From NCBI GenBank assembly GCA_046482825.1, contig JAWOEI010000037.1:1-18827 (forward strand): a stretch of 18,827 nucleotides of DNA. Reading direction: 5' to 3'. This document shows positions 1 through 7,855 of this stretch, piece after piece. The DNA is from M55B167 sp046482825. Its GTDB lineage: Bacteria; Verrucomicrobiota; Kiritimatiellia; RFP12; UBA1067. The notes under the pieces were generated by a model. It was given only the letters and a program-made list of their open reading frames with translations, was not told where the DNA came from and searched no databases. The stretch's first letter is position 1, and every line of letters begins with the position of its first letter. The translations under genes and the position numbers were made by a program.

Positions 1-3
1 TTC

Positions 4-26
4 CCTGCCTGTCGGCAGACAGGCGG
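4..26. repeat. Short palindromic repeat, family A copy 1
   Basis: A 7-bp perfect stem (GCCTGTC/GACAGGC, 7-13 and 18-24) encloses a 4-base loop. The outer 9-mers CCTGCCTGT and GACAGGCGG recur at 10984-11013 in the opposite orientation with a different, longer loop. The conserved arms with a changed loop suggest a dispersed structured repeat rather than a gene-specific terminator. No T-tract follows. Confidence 0.6.
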
Positions 27-48
27 CTCCGCTGGTTTAGAACTGTAG

Positions 49-67
49 CCGAGGTCCTTGACCTCGG
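49..67. repeat. Perfect 8-bp hairpin
   Basis: CCGAGGTC (49-56), loop CTT, GACCTCGG (60-67). The arms are perfect and no T-run follows, so it is not a typical terminator. It lies 23 bases after the family A repeat, making a compound palindromic block upstream of the PEP carboxykinase gene. I infer a dispersed intergenic repeat; no second copy is visible in this window. Confidence 0.5.
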
Positions 68-218
68 AAGATGTATGATGCAAATTGCCGTAAATTTGAC
101 GATTTACACCAATTCGCAGATGTGCCCGGTCATCTGTATTCCATTATTCCTTGCTTGACCGTGTAACCGGCTTTATGGTAAAAGTTTCTGCCAATCAGGC
201 GACATCATGTCATAAAAA

Positions 219-230
219 TACACCGGTGTA
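219..230. promoter_or_regulatory. 12-bp perfect palindrome, candidate operator for PEP carboxykinase
   Basis: TACACCGGTGTA is a perfect dyad 88 bases before the PEP carboxykinase start, in a leader with no coding frame of its own. Position and symmetry fit a dimeric regulator's operator. No convincing -35/-10 pair was found in the 1-317 leader to place it relative to a promoter, so the regulatory role is inference. Confidence 0.35.
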
Positions 231-317
231 CTCTGATGTATGTAATTCCCGTTAGCTATTCTTGAGGTTCAGGAATGGCATTTTTTTCAAATTATCAAAA
301 GATTGCGTGGAGTGATT

Positions 318-2216
318 ATGAGTAACGCATTTGAAACCATCTTAAAAAATAAAATGAGTGAGGGGAGCTACAGTAAACTTGAAGCTCTTAAAAATCCTAA
401 AGTAATGGAATTTATCGGTACTTTCGCTGAACACTGTGATCCCGCATCCATATATGTATGCGATGACAGCGAAGAAGACAAACAGTATGTTCGTGATCAG
501 GCTTTAGCCAAAGGTGAAGAACATCCTATGGCTCTGTCGAAACAGACTATTCACTGGGATGGCTACGGCGACCAGGCCCGTGATAAGGTTAATACCAAGT
601 TTATGGTATATAAAGAGAATCTGGAGCGCATGCAGTCTCTTAATTCTGTTGAGTATGAAGAGGGCCTCGCCGAAATCATGGATATTTCCAAGGGTATCAT
701 GAAAGGCAAGGATATCGTTGTTCTGTTTTTCTCTGAAGGTCCTACGGAAAGTCCTTTCACTATCCCCTGTATTCAGATGACGGATAGCTGGTATGTTGCG
801 CATTCGGAACAGATTCTTTATCGCACGGCTTATAATCATTTCCAGAAGATGCCTGAGAGCGAGAAAGATCATTTCTACCGTTTTGTTCATTCAGCGGGTG
901 AGATTGATGAGCGCTGCTGTACGGTGAACTTGGACAAGCGTCGTATTTATATGGATACTCAGAACAACATTGTTTATTCCATGAATGACCAGTATGCCGG
1001 TAATTCAATCGGCCTTAAAAAACACTCTATGCGTCTGGCCATCAATGAGTCCGGTAAAAACGGATGGCTCTGCGAGCACATGTTTGTTATGGCTGCTCTT
1101 GATGAGGAGAAAAACCGCAAGACATATTTCTGCGGTGCCTATCCTTCCGCCTGCGGCAAGACATCCACCGCCATGATTCCCGGTGAGCAGATTGTCGGTG
1201 ACGATATCGCTTATTTCCGTAATATCAATGGAGATTTCCGTGCGGTGAACGTTGAGTTCGGTATGTTCGGTATCATTAAGGACGTGAATTCCAAGGACGA
1301 TCCTCTGATTTTCGAAAATCTGATGAAGAACCAGGAAGTTATCTTCTCCAACATACTCAAAGGGCCTGATGGCAAGCCTTACTGGCTGGGTATGGGTGTC
1401 GAGCCGCCGGCTGAGGGACTTAACCATTCCGGTGAATGGAAGAAAGGCAAAAAGGATGCTGACGGTAACGAAATAGATATTGCCCATGGTAATGCGCGTT
1501 ACACAATGCGTCTTGATTACCTCGCCAATATTGATAAAGAAGGTTTTGAAGCCAAAGATGGCGTTAAGGTGCAGGGTATTCTTTACGGTGGACGCGACAG
1601 CGACACCACAGTGCCCGTGGAAGAGTCACCCAACTGGAGAGACGGCATTCTGCTGAAAGCAGCCACTCTGGAGTCGGAAACCACCAGTGCTACACTCGGG
1701 GCCGAGGGTGTTCGTAAGCCCAGCCCGATGGCTAACATGGATTTCGTGTCTTATCCTCTGGGTGAGTACACCATGAACAATATCAAGTTTGGTGAAGGTG
1801 TTGATAAAACACCGAAAATCTTCAGCAACAACTACTTCATGCGTGGAGCAGACGGTAATTTTGTTACAAGCAAGCTGGCTAAACGCGTGTGGCTGCACTG
1901 GGCTGAAGGCCGCATTCATAACGAGTACGAGGCTGTTGCAACACCGACCGGCAAGATTCCTTTGTACGAAGATCTGAAAGTTCTTTTCAAGAAGTATCTT
2001 GATGAGGATTTCGCTGAGGAGACCTACACATATCTTTTCACATTCCGCTGCACTAAGTGGATAGAAAAGATTGAGAGAACCAAGGCGTTCTATAAAAAGA
2101 TGGATGCAAACACACCTCAGGAGATCTTTGAATACTGGGATGCAACCATTGCAAGAATTCAGGCCGCCAAAGAGAAGTATGGCGATCTGATCGAGCCCGG
2201 AAAATTCGAAGGCTGA
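318..2216 (+). CDS. pckG: Phosphoenolpyruvate carboxykinase (GTP type)
   Basis: Catalyses GTP-dependent interconversion of oxaloacetate and PEP in the cytosol, at the gluconeogenesis/anaplerosis node. At 632 aa it is close to the GTP-family size. The P-loop motif GAYPSACGKT lies at about residues 273-282 and contains the hallmark active-site Cys279; the metal/kinase-2 motif GDDIAYF follows at 294-300. Further family blocks are the NDQYAGNS region (223-230), NARYTMR and YGGRDSDTTVP. Start: ATG 318 with GGAG at 309-312, five bases upstream; an in-frame TTG at 303 has no such site. Its sequence is divergent from proteobacterial and animal pckG (for example YGGRDS where FGGRR is usual), as in other PVC/Bacteroidetes-like enzymes. 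A terminator follows at once, so it is probably monocistronic. A malic enzyme lies 9.4 kb downstream on the other strand. Confidence 0.95.
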   Translation: MSNAFETILKNKMSEGSYSKLEALKNPKVMEFIGTFAEHCDPASIYVCDDSEEDKQYVRDQALAKGEEHPMALSKQTIHWDGYGDQARDKVNTKFMVYKENLERMQSLNSVEYEEGLAEIMDISKGIMKGKDIVVLFFSEGPTESPFTIPCIQMTDSWYVAHSEQILYRTAYNHFQKMPESEKDHFYRFVHSAGEIDERCCTVNLDKRRIYMDTQNNIVYSMNDQYAGNSIGLKKHSMRLAINESGKNGWLCEHMFVMAALDEEKNRKTYFCGAYPSACGKTSTAMIPGEQIVGDDIAYFRNINGDFRAVNVEFGMFGIIKDVNSKDDPLIFENLMKNQEVIFSNILKGPDGKPYWLGMGVEPPAEGLNHSGEWKKGKKDADGNEIDIAHGNARYTMRLDYLANIDKEGFEAKDGVKVQGILYGGRDSDTTVPVEESPNWRDGILLKAATLESETTSATLGAEGVRKPSPMANMDFVSYPLGEYTMNNIKFGEGVDKTPKIFSNNYFMRGADGNFVTSKLAKRVWLHWAEGRIHNEYEAVATPTGKIPLYEDLKVLFKKYLDEDFAEETYTYLFTFRCTKWIEKIERTKAFYKKMDANTPQEIFEYWDATIARIQAAKEKYGDLIEPGKFEG

Positions 2217-2238
2217 TTACTGTTTCCGGAATAAGACG

Positions 2239-2274
2239 AAAAAACCCGTCCGCATAAGTGGCCGGGTTTTTTTT
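2239..2274 (+). terminator. Rho-independent terminator after pckG
   Basis: An A-run plus CCCG (2239-2248) pairs with CGGG plus eight T (2263-2274), with a 14-base loop that has extra CC/GG pairing. It starts 22 bases after the pckG stop. The A-run on the other side makes it usable on the minus strand as well, where it would lie about 80 bases beyond the end of the methyltransferase gene. Confidence 0.85.
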
Positions 2275-2354
2275 GTCTGTCTGTTACGACATAATTAAAT
2301 GCTGAAAACCGGAAAACCTGTTTTCGGAACCGGAAAAATGCGGCAGTCTGCAGG

Positions 2355-2993
2355 TCAGACTGATACTGCGGGTTTAGTGCCTTTTACGGCTACAAATGCA
2401 CCGCTGCCTGAACCATCGAGAATCGTTTCCGGGGCTTCGCCGGGAATGAGGGTCTGTTTTATTCTGTCCGTATGGAACCCCGCATTCTTCAGATGTCCAA
2501 GCACATCATTAACGGTGTAGAATGTGGCGTTTCCATAAAACCTGCTTTTTTTTCTGTTTTTCCGGTAAAGCTGCCCCAATTCACTCCCTTTGTCCACAAA
2601 TCCTATAATTATGTAACCATACGGTTGCAAGACCCTGAAAGCCTCCTTGAAAGATGCGGTGATGTCATCCACAAAACAGATAGTGGTAACCATAAGCACA
2701 AATTTAAAGGTGGCATCAGGGAAAGGCAGTTTTTCGGCTATGCCGGAATGAACTGTGATACCACGCTCTTCGGCCTTGGCGGCCATCTGTTCCGATGGTT
2801 CAACACCATTTTTTATTCCCAGCGGAACTGCGAATTTTCCCGTTCCGACACCCACTTCCAGACCCGGGGATGAGTCGGATTCAGCCATTAACAGACGAAT
2901 TGTCTTCAGTTCAGCTTCATACAGATCACGGTTCCGGTCGAACCATTCATCATAAGCGTCTCTGTATTTTTCAAACGGTTCTATTTTCGGCAT
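2355..2993 (-). CDS. Class I SAM-dependent methyltransferase (Methyltransf_11-like)
   Basis: A 212-aa soluble protein predicted to transfer a methyl group from S-adenosylmethionine; the substrate is unknown. Motif I, LEVGVGTGKFA, sits at about residues 45-55. It is followed by a motif II-type acidic position (GVEPSEQM, ~63-70), the IAEKLPFPDATF segment typical of Methyltransf_11 (~85-96) and a FxEAFRVLxPxGYIIIGF motif IV/post-I strand. Start ATG 2993 has a GGGAG sequence eight bases upstream. It lies downstream of the tRNA-Arg gene on the same strand, separated by 108 bases, and could receive read-through from it. The family includes ubiquinone/menaquinone and small-molecule methylases; nothing here allows a choice. 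Confidence 0.85.
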   Translation of the reverse strand: MPKIEPFEKYRDAYDEWFDRNRDLYEAELKTIRLLMAESDSSPGLEVGVGTGKFAVPLGIKNGVEPSEQMAAKAEERGITVHSGIAEKLPFPDATFKFVLMVTTICFVDDITASFKEAFRVLQPYGYIIIGFVDKGSELGQLYRKNRKKSRFYGNATFYTVNDVLGHLKNAGFHTDRIKQTLIPGEAPETILDGSGSGAFVAVKGTKPAVSV

Positions 2994-3101
2994 ACCACAG
3001 ACTCCCGAATTTTGCTGCGTGGAAATACAAATCCGGCGTTTCCGGTTTGCGGTTTTTCCGCATAGGGAATTTATATATTATTTCTATTCCCTTATAAAAA
3101 T

Positions 3102-3178
3102 TGGTAGGCCAGGCGGGGCTCGAACCCGCGACCTACGGATTAGGAATCCGTCACTCTGTCCAACTGAGCTACTGGCCT
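3102..3178 (-). tRNA. tRNA-Arg (anticodon CCT)
   Basis: Read on the minus strand, the acceptor AGGCCAG pairs with CTGGCCT over 7 bp. The D-arm begins GCTCAGTTGG. The anticodon arm is ACGGA-TTCCTAA-TCCGT, giving anticodon CCT (reads AGG). The T-arm is GCGGG-TTCGAGC-CCCGC. Discriminator A is followed by an encoded CCA (3104-3102). The body without CCA is 74 nt. All canonical stems are intact. Confidence 0.97.
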
Positions 3179-3192
3179 GTAAATTTCGTCAG

Positions 3193-3221
3193 ACATTAGC
3201 AGAAAAATGTCAGATTGGCAA
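3193..3221 (-). promoter_or_regulatory. Candidate sigma-70-type promoter for tRNA-Arg
   Basis: On the minus strand TTGCCA (3221-3216; 5/6 to consensus) is followed after exactly 17 bases by TAATGT (3198-3193) with a TGC extended -10. The mature tRNA 5' end is 14 bases further on, which leaves a plausible short leader. The -10 itself is weak. Confidence 0.4.
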
Positions 3222-3253
3222 GTGTGGGATATAAGCGGGCAATTATATGGAGC

Positions 3254-3293
3254 GCATCTGCGATTATGTTGTGCGCAACATAATCGCAGATGC
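3254..3293. repeat. Perfect 18-bp-arm hairpin (40-nt palindromic element)
   Basis: The left arm at 3254-3271 and right arm at 3276-3293 are exact reverse complements (arm begins GCATCTGCGATTATG), with loop TGCG. Neither side has a T-tract, so it is not an intrinsic terminator. It stands between the tRNA-Arg 5' side and the glycosyltransferase promoter region. The length and perfection suggest a REP/MITE-like or structured-RNA element; copy number cannot be seen here. Confidence 0.8.
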
Positions 3294-3344
3294 ACTCTTC
3301 AGAATGGCTGTCTTTAATTTTTCCATGTAAAGATTACAGAGTGG

Positions 3345-3353
3345 TGTTATACT
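3345..3353 (+). promoter_or_regulatory. Candidate extended -10 element for the GT2 / GH106-like pair
   Basis: TGTTATACT is a good extended -10 (TGn + TATACT) 96 bases before the glycosyltransferase start. No good -35 is seen at 17 bases, which is tolerable for extended -10 promoters. Support is by motif only. Confidence 0.3.
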
Positions 3354-3448
3354 GTAGGCATTGAATCAAATAGAAGCAGAAGCATTGTTTTTATGCGGCG
3401 AAGAATAATTATGAATTTTAAAACTGTCTGTATACATTTCAATACCTG

Positions 3449-4198
3449 ATGAAACGATATGATCTGACTATAGTACTGCCGGTTTATAAGGAGGCTGACC
3501 GGCTGCCTGACACCTTGAAAAAAGTGGCTGAGTTTATCGGGGAATTTGCAGGGGATGCCGAGGCTGTCTTTGTAAATGACGGTTCACCGGATCACTGTGA
3601 GGATGTATTGAAGGAGTATGTCAGCAGTCATCCGGAACAGTCTGTCCGGTATATTTCCTATGCGGTTAACCAGGGCAAGGGTTATGCCGTGAAAAGAGGG
3701 GTGTTGGAAGCCAGAGGTGATCTGATCCTTATGTCTGACACTGATCTTTCCACACCCCTGCATGATTACTGCAAGTTGCTGAAAGGCATACAGGAAGGGG
3801 CTGACATAGCCTGTGGTTCCCGTGCCGTTTCCGGATCTGATATCGGTGCGCCTCCGCCTCTGCTGCGACGTATTCTCAGCCGCGTGTTCAATGATCTTGT
3901 GCGGCTGTCCGGAGTTCACGGCATTTATGATACCCAATGCGGCTTCAAGCTTTTCAAAGCGGAACCGGCAAAGAAAATTTTTGAAAAAATGCGTATCCGT
4001 GCTTTTGCCTTTGATGTTGAACTTATTGCCCGGGCCAGGGCTTCGGGTTACAGGGTTGTAGAGATCCCTGTGCACTGGGATTACAGCGGGCATTCGACTG
4101 TCCATGTTTTTTCCAGTGGAGGCAGGATGCTTTTTGACGTTTTTCGACTGGCTGTGAAATGTATTTTCAGAGGATGCCGTCATCTTGATGTGAGATGA
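3449..4198 (+). CDS. Family 2 glycosyltransferase, dolichyl/polyprenyl-phosphate glucosyltransferase-like
   Basis: A 249-aa GT-A fold enzyme predicted to move a sugar from a nucleotide donor to a polyprenyl phosphate or similar acceptor at the cytoplasmic face. It shows the GT2 opening TIVLPVYKEADRL (residues 7-19), the NDGS motif (43-46), the NQGKGYAVKRG block (74-84), the DTD metal-binding motif (97-99) and the DTQCGFKLF signature shared with ALG5-type enzymes, then the IPVHWDY block. No membrane segment is present, unlike many DPM/ALG5 proteins. The start has no clear ribosome site. A 12-codon frame at 3411-3449 ends in TGATG overlapping this start, so coupling is possible. Only 33 bases separate it from the next gene, so they are probably co-transcribed. 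The acceptor is not determinable. Confidence 0.88.
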   Translation: MKRYDLTIVLPVYKEADRLPDTLKKVAEFIGEFAGDAEAVFVNDGSPDHCEDVLKEYVSSHPEQSVRYISYAVNQGKGYAVKRGVLEARGDLILMSDTDLSTPLHDYCKLLKGIQEGADIACGSRAVSGSDIGAPPPLLRRILSRVFNDLVRLSGVHGIYDTQCGFKLFKAEPAKKIFEKMRIRAFAFDVELIARARASGYRVVEIPVHWDYSGHSTVHVFSSGGRMLFDVFRLAVKCIFRGCRHLDVR

Positions 4199-4231
4199 TA
4201 AGCCATTTGTCTCTGTAAGTTCCGGATTCTT

Positions 4232-6064
4232 ATGATTTTTTATCTGACAGTTGACAGGATTATCAGATTATCAGATCGCAAGGCTGTTCCTTTTGCGGGT
4301 TTTCTGCTTCTTGTTATTTTTTCAGCGGCTGAATTTTCGTTTGCCGGGGTTTCATCTTCGGATTTTGTTTCCGCTGTGCCGGGGGTGTACTCACCCCGGC
4401 TTGAAGTTCGATGGGATTCTCTTCCTGACGATTCATCCTCTCTTGATAGAGAAATAGCCCGAGTGAAAAAGTGCGGTTTAGGCGGATTGTTTCTTACGTC
4501 TGTTCCGACGGGCAGTAATTCATGGAAAAATATAACAGCTGTTGCCGATATCTGCCGAAAACATTCAATGAAACTCGCGTGTGATTTTTTTCCGCAGAAC
4601 GAACATCCGGATATTCTTTATAATATTCTCTGGACTAACCGGATCGTAGAAGCCGGTAATTGCGACAGCCGCACCAGCACCCAGGCCTTTGTCCGGGAAA
4701 ACGAGCATCTGATTGCCCGTTTTTTTATGCCTCTTTCTTTCAGTAATAATGTTGCCCGTGTTCATGTTCAAGGATTCAAAGAGCCTTCTCCGGGAAAATC
4801 CTGCCGTCAATTTGTTATTAAAAGGGTTCCTGCTGATCCGATCGCAGTGAATTATCTGGACGAAAAAGAGTTTAAAAGAACTGTCAACAGCTTTCTTTTA
4901 AATGCGCAGCTGAGACTTAGGAATAACTATGGAAATGTTTTTGACATTGTGCGGTTTCCCTCCGTTTCGAATCCTCTGATGGTATGGGCGAAAAATCTGC
5001 CGGGGTGGTTTGAGAGAAATACAGGATCTGATCCGGCTTCTCATTTGCCCGCACTGCTTTTCAGTGCGGAAGCAGATGATGTTTCTACTAAAAATGCGCG
5101 CATGCGTTATGAACGCAGTCTGCGGCGTCTGTGGAGGGAGAACTTTGCCGATAATGTGCAGCCTTTGGTGCATGAAGCGGGACTGAAAGCCGCTATTTCA
5201 GTGAATGCCACCCCTCTGCCGCCGGAGGAGCTGGGCATGTTTTTTCAGTATCCTGTTGCCGTAGGTTCAACAAACACCTTTCAGCGGATTCTCAACCGCC
5301 GTATGCCCGGGGGAGTTAATATTTATAGCTCCTCGCCTTTGACCGGTCTGTTGTATATGGATGATTCAGAGCTGCGTGCCGTGATTGATTCTCTTTTTGT
5401 TGACGGGGCGATTCGTATTATTTTCGGCGGAAAAACAGACGGTCATTCATTTGAACACACATGTTTTGCGTCCTTGCGGGCCTTGTGTGCTTATGTTAAT
5501 CGCTGCTCAATGCTTCTGCAGAATTCTGAACCGGCGGACGGCATATTTCTCGTATCAGAATCAGTGCCGCCATCGTTAAACCGTTTTATCTTTGATTCTG
5601 TAACGCTACGCATGTTGAAGGATGCTGAAATACAGGATGGGAAAATCATGTTTCCCTCAGGCAGAAAAAGCTCTGTTATAGTTTTCAGCGATGATGCAAT
5701 GACGAGGAATAAGTCTCTGGTAAATGAGTTTGTGAACTCGGAGGTCAGAGTTCTGTCGCCTTCAGATATAGAAACTCTTGTGCCTGATTTCAGTTGGAAA
5801 TCAACGGAGAAAAACCTGAAACTGAGGTTTACGCGGCGCAAGGGCTTTTCTTCGGACCTGTTTCTGATAAAAAATGAAAGTGATGTCAGCTGTACGGCGG
5901 ATATGATTTTCAGAACCGGGGGGGTCAGGCAGGTTACGCGCTGGCAGCCGGAGGACGGGAAAGTCATTAAAATTCCAGATTTCAGGGAGACAGCACCGGA
6001 TCGGTGTATCTTGACTCTGCCGGTGCGTGCCGGCGAACTTTTTTTCATTGTCTTTGATCACTGA
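4232..6064 (+). CDS. Secreted GH106 (alpha-L-rhamnosidase)-like protein, divergent and short
   Basis: A 610-aa exported protein. Residues ~18-39 form a signal peptide (hydrophobic FAGFLLLVIF core, FSFAG end) preceded by an unusually long basic N-region. The mature N-terminus resembles the start of GH106-type proteins: YSPRLEVRWDSLP, then DREIARVKKCGLGGLFL (directed helix plus 'GIGG' strand). A later block YERSLRRLWRENF...EAGLKAAI and the segment FEHTCFASLRALCAYVNRCSMLLQ followed by ADGIFLVSE also follow that family's order. It is much shorter than typical GH106 enzymes (roughly 900 aa or more), and I cannot confirm catalytic acids, so activity is uncertain. Proposed role: extracytoplasmic sugar-polymer trimming or binding. 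It follows the GT2 gene by 33 bases, which suggests a shared glycan pathway. No clear Shine-Dalgarno sequence is visible. Confidence 0.6.
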   Translation: MIFYLTVDRIIRLSDRKAVPFAGFLLLVIFSAAEFSFAGVSSSDFVSAVPGVYSPRLEVRWDSLPDDSSSLDREIARVKKCGLGGLFLTSVPTGSNSWKNITAVADICRKHSMKLACDFFPQNEHPDILYNILWTNRIVEAGNCDSRTSTQAFVRENEHLIARFFMPLSFSNNVARVHVQGFKEPSPGKSCRQFVIKRVPADPIAVNYLDEKEFKRTVNSFLLNAQLRLRNNYGNVFDIVRFPSVSNPLMVWAKNLPGWFERNTGSDPASHLPALLFSAEADDVSTKNARMRYERSLRRLWRENFADNVQPLVHEAGLKAAISVNATPLPPEELGMFFQYPVAVGSTNTFQRILNRRMPGGVNIYSSSPLTGLLYMDDSELRAVIDSLFVDGAIRIIFGGKTDGHSFEHTCFASLRALCAYVNRCSMLLQNSEPADGIFLVSESVPPSLNRFIFDSVTLRMLKDAEIQDGKIMFPSGRKSSVIVFSDDAMTRNKSLVNEFVNSEVRVLSPSDIETLVPDFSWKSTEKNLKLRFTRRKGFSSDLFLIKNESDVSCTADMIFRTGGVRQVTRWQPEDGKVIKIPDFRETAPDRCILTLPVRAGELFFIVFDH

Positions 6065-6226
6065 CAGATTTTTTCAGAAATGCTGCGCACAGCTTCTTGA
6101 AATTCAGCCGCATCTTTGATAATTTAATGTCGGATGTTATGTTGTATGCCCTTTATTCAGGGCTGACAGTAGCAAGCAAGGGCTTCGGTAAATGCATGCC
6201 GATCTCTTAACCGGAATTAAAAGACT

Positions 6227-7618
6227 ATGATTGATATACCTCCTCTGAAAGTTCCTGCTGAGTTGTCTCCTGATTTTCTGCCTCCCGCGATATGGCACCG
6301 CAGCTATCAGGCATTGTGTGATGCATCGCCTGCATCCCGTGTTCTGTCAATGGCGCTGGAACGTTCTGATGGAACTGTCTTTATACACCGTATGAAGGTA
6401 TTGCCTGAATCACATGAGAAATTTCCGCTTTCGTACAAGGCGGCGGCCGGTGTTCTCAGTTTTCTTCTCTGGCAGAAAGGCGGTACACGTGTGTATGTGT
6501 CCGGTGCTCCTGAAATCGGTGAGGCCCTGGCCGGAGACTATTCAGAAGCAGGAAAGTCCGCATTCACCCGGGATATGATGACTCGTTTTTTTCTGGAACC
6601 TATGAAGATTGTTGTCTGTGAACCGGATGAAATTCCGTCTGCCACTGAAAGTGCGCTTCCTCTCGGCAGGCATATGGAAGGGTGCAGGATAGGATTTGAT
6701 CTCGGCGGCAGTGATCGCAAGTGTGCTGCTGTAGTGGATGGAAAAGTTGTATTTTCCGAAGAAATAGAATGGGATCCGTATTTCGAGCAGAATCCTGAGT
6801 ATCACTATGAGGGAATTGCTGATTCCCTGAAAAGGGCCGCCGAACATCTTCCCCGGGTGGATGCTATCGGGGGAAGCGCTGCGGGGATATATGTGGACAA
6901 TGAACCGCGTGTGGCTTCTCTGTTTCGCGGTGTTCCTCCGGAACTTTATGAAGATCATGTCCGGCCAGTTTTCAAACGGATCAGGCGGCAATATGAAGGC
7001 CTGCCCTTTGTTGTTATCAATGATGGTGAGGTTACAGCCCTTGCCGGGGCTATGGCGCTGAATGACAGTCCTGTACTGGGTGTCGCCATGGGAACAAGTC
7101 AGGCCGGGGGCTACTGTGATGCTGCAGGCAGTATAACTTCCTGGCTGAATGAACTGGCTTTTGCGCCGGTGGATTATTGTGATGATGCGCCTGTTGATGA
7201 GTGGTCCGGTCATGCAGGTTGCGGTGTGCAGTACTTTTCGCAGCAGGCTGTAGCCCGTCTTATTCCTCATGCGGGTATAGATGTTCCCGATGGAATGTCT
7301 CTTCCTGAACAACTTAAAAAAGTGCAGGAACTGATGGCGCAAGGTGACCGTCGGGCTGCACGAATCTACAGGACTATAGGTGTTTACTGCGGATATTCAA
7401 TTGCCTGGTATGCGGATTTTTACGATATGAAACACCTGCTGCTTCTCGGACGCGTTACTTCAGGTTCCGGCGGTGATCTCATTGTCAGTACGGCTGAAGA
7501 GGTGCTGGAAAAAGAATTCCCGCATTTGGCCGCGACAGTCAAAATATCCATGCCGGATGAAAAACTGAAACGTCACGGTCAGGCTGTCGCCGCTGCCGGT
7601 CTTCCGGCACTCGCCTGA
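6227..7618 (+). CDS. ROK-family (sugar kinase-like) protein with N-terminal extension
   Basis: A 463-aa cytosolic protein. Residues ~153-460 form a ROK/actin-like ATPase domain: phosphate-1 IGFDLGGSDRKCAAVVDG (155-172), the catalytic-type ND in VINDGEVTALAGA (263-275, Asp266) and phosphate-2 GVAMGTSQAGG (285-295). The usual ROK zinc motif (CxCGxxGCxE) is absent; GHAGCG occurs in about its place. The first ~150 residues have no ROK match and contain an SKxxL-free, mixed alpha/beta segment I do not recognise. No helix-turn-helix is evident, which argues against a NagC-type repressor. Likely a sugar or acyl-sugar kinase, or an inactive sensor. It follows the GH106-like gene by 162 bases with no strong terminator between them. 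The start ATG 6227 has only a weak upstream GGAA. Confidence 0.7.
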   Translation: MIDIPPLKVPAELSPDFLPPAIWHRSYQALCDASPASRVLSMALERSDGTVFIHRMKVLPESHEKFPLSYKAAAGVLSFLLWQKGGTRVYVSGAPEIGEALAGDYSEAGKSAFTRDMMTRFFLEPMKIVVCEPDEIPSATESALPLGRHMEGCRIGFDLGGSDRKCAAVVDGKVVFSEEIEWDPYFEQNPEYHYEGIADSLKRAAEHLPRVDAIGGSAAGIYVDNEPRVASLFRGVPPELYEDHVRPVFKRIRRQYEGLPFVVINDGEVTALAGAMALNDSPVLGVAMGTSQAGGYCDAAGSITSWLNELAFAPVDYCDDAPVDEWSGHAGCGVQYFSQQAVARLIPHAGIDVPDGMSLPEQLKKVQELMAQGDRRAARIYRTIGVYCGYSIAWYADFYDMKHLLLLGRVTSGSGGDLIVSTAEEVLEKEFPHLAATVKISMPDEKLKRHGQAVAAAGLPALA

Positions 7619-7855
7619 CAGACTGTCGGTGACAGCGGCTTTCCGTTTTCGTGCGGGCGGTATCAGCATAATATAACAATTATAAGTATCAGCCGATTAT
7701 ATCGAATACATTTACTTCGGCAGGCAGTCTCTGCGTATCGATGCGGGTTGCTCTTGCATCCAGCTACTGTTCGATTTCCCTTAAAGCGTGGCACAGTTAA
7801 TGCTTTTTAATTATATTCATCTGCTGTTCAATCCTGTCAGAGTTACGATTTAATT

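Noticed and set aside
155..183. TTGACC near 155 as a pckG -35 box
   Set aside because: No acceptable -10 at 16-18 bases.
1005..1487. Long minus-strand open frame inside pckG
   Set aside because: Shadow of a strongly recognised gene; no ribosome site and no protein-like composition.
2472..2873. Plus-strand open frames across the methyltransferase gene
   Set aside because: Antisense to a gene with clear motif I and family blocks.
3048..3062. TGCGG-TTTTT-CCGCA hairpin downstream of tRNA-Arg, as tRNA terminator
   Set aside because: On the tRNA strand the loop is A-rich and no T-run follows; the same motif at 13008-13021 suggests chance or a minor repeat.
3254..3293. CRISPR repeat
   Set aside because: Only one copy and no regular spacing; no array anywhere in the window.
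6148..6163. GCCCT/AGGGC hairpin between the GH106-like and ROK genes, as terminator
   Set aside because: Followed by TGACAGTAGC rather than a T-tract, so weak at best.
6542..7342. 266-codon minus-strand open frame inside the ROK gene
   Set aside because: Antisense shadow: Ile/His/Arg-rich, no motifs, fully within a recognised gene.
7623..7635. CTGTC-GGT-GACAG hairpin after the ROK gene, as terminator
   Set aside because: Short stem without a downstream T-run.
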